Source: Tissierellia bacterium
GTDB lineage: Bacteria > Bacillota > Clostridia > Tissierellales > Tissierellaceae
Reading direction: 5' to 3'
DNA: 33,287 bases
Assembly (NCBI GenBank): GCA_012728125.1
Contig: JAAYFT010000207.1
Location: 1 to 33,287, forward strand
Shown here in pieces: positions 33,069-33,287 of the stretch; position 1 is the stretch's first letter, and the number at the start of each line of letters is the position of its first letter. The notes under the pieces were generated by a model. The model saw only the letters and a program-made list of their open reading frames with translations, was not told where the DNA came from and ran no database searches. The position numbers were made by a program, and so were the translations under genes.

Positions 33069-33287
33069 CAATATAGCTAATGTAAATACGGTAGGATTTA
33101 AAAAGGGACAAGTTACCTTTCAAGAAGTTTTTAGCCAAGTAGTTAGAGGTGCGTCTGCTCCAACTGGAGGTAAAGGTGGTACAAATCCCCAGCAAGTTGG
33201 TATGGGAGTTGCTATGGGCTCTATAAATACTATTCATACCAAGGGACCTGGTCAAAGAACAGATAACCCAACAGACCTTATGATAGA
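32998..33287 (+). CDS. flgE: Flagellar hook protein FlgE, N-terminal part (3' end outside window)
   Basis: FlgE builds the hook. The frame is open from ATG 32998 (or the adjacent ATG 33001) to the window end, giving 96 residues. MYSAVSGLRIHQGKMDVIGN followed by NIANVNTVGFKKGQVTF is the rod/hook N-terminal motif, and ASAPTGGKGGTNPQQVGMGV is characteristic of FlgE. AGGAGGT at 32980-32986 is 11 bases upstream of the first ATG. Not in the ORF track because no stop codon is reached. FlgG-type rod proteins share the first part, but the flgD context and the GGTNPQQVG segment favour FlgE. Confidence 0.94.
   Translation, partial: MMRSMYSAVSGLRIHQGKMDVIGNNIANVNTVGFKKGQVTFQEVFSQVVRGASAPTGGKGGTNPQQVGMGVAMGSINTIHTKGPGQRTDNPTDLMI

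Overview
The window is about 33 kb of AT-rich bacterial chromosome. Every supported gene is on the + strand and intergenic gaps are very short. Gene content and order point to a motile, Gram-positive low-GC bacterium (Bacillota, Clostridia or Tissierellia-like). The evidence is the DUF177-rpmF-plsX-acpP-rnc-smc-ftsY-ylxM-ffh-rpsP-khpA-rimM-trmD-rplS-rbgA-rnhB run, a CodY regulator, and a flgBC-fliEFGHIJ operon starting next to codY. Strong AGGAGG-type ribosome binding sites and frequent TTG/GTG starts agree with this. Genus cannot be fixed from the sequence. No tRNA, rRNA, CRISPR array, insertion sequence or prophage was seen. No gene-free stretch reaches 300 bases; the longest (about 220 bases) is the codY-flgB intergenic region.

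Region 1 (1-3060) holds the end of acetate kinase (ackA, cut by the window edge), DUF177 and rpmF behind a consensus sigma-A promoter, then plsX and acpP for phospholipid and fatty-acid synthesis. Intrinsic terminators follow rpmF and acpP. Region 2 (3061-11491) holds RNase III, an Elp3-like radical SAM protein, the SMC condensin subunit, and the protein-targeting set FtsY, YlxM and Ffh. Region 3 (11492-17362) is a ribosome and RNA block: S16, KhpA, RimM, TrmD, L19 (with a probable L19 leader), RbgA and RNase HII. It continues with a FliK-like protein, a stand-alone FlhB C-terminal domain (YlqG/YlqH-like) and YraN. Region 4 (17363-22167) is DNA processing: ComM/YifB-type AAA protein, DprA and topoisomerase I.

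Region 5 (22168-33287) is the GTP/branched-chain amino acid sensor CodY, closed by a strong terminator, then the flagellar operon. Its order is flgB, flgC, fliE, fliF, fliG, fliH, fliI, fliJ, a MotE/YlxF-like membrane protein with FliG/MgtE-like repeats, fliK, flgD, a small conserved flagellar-operon protein, and flgE (cut by the window edge). These encode the proximal rod, MS ring, rotor switch, export ATPase complex, hook-length ruler, hook cap and hook.

The window is mostly well-known core genome. I do not see a clear new defence or mobile system. The parts least explained are the FliK-like/FlhB-C-like pair outside the flagellar operon, the enlarged MotE-like protein, the structured RNA after rpmF, the promoter/terminator overlap before ylxM, and the flgB leader with a 12-T run and a hairpin touching the Shine-Dalgarno. 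Several track starts were moved downstream where the track start lies inside the ribosome binding site.
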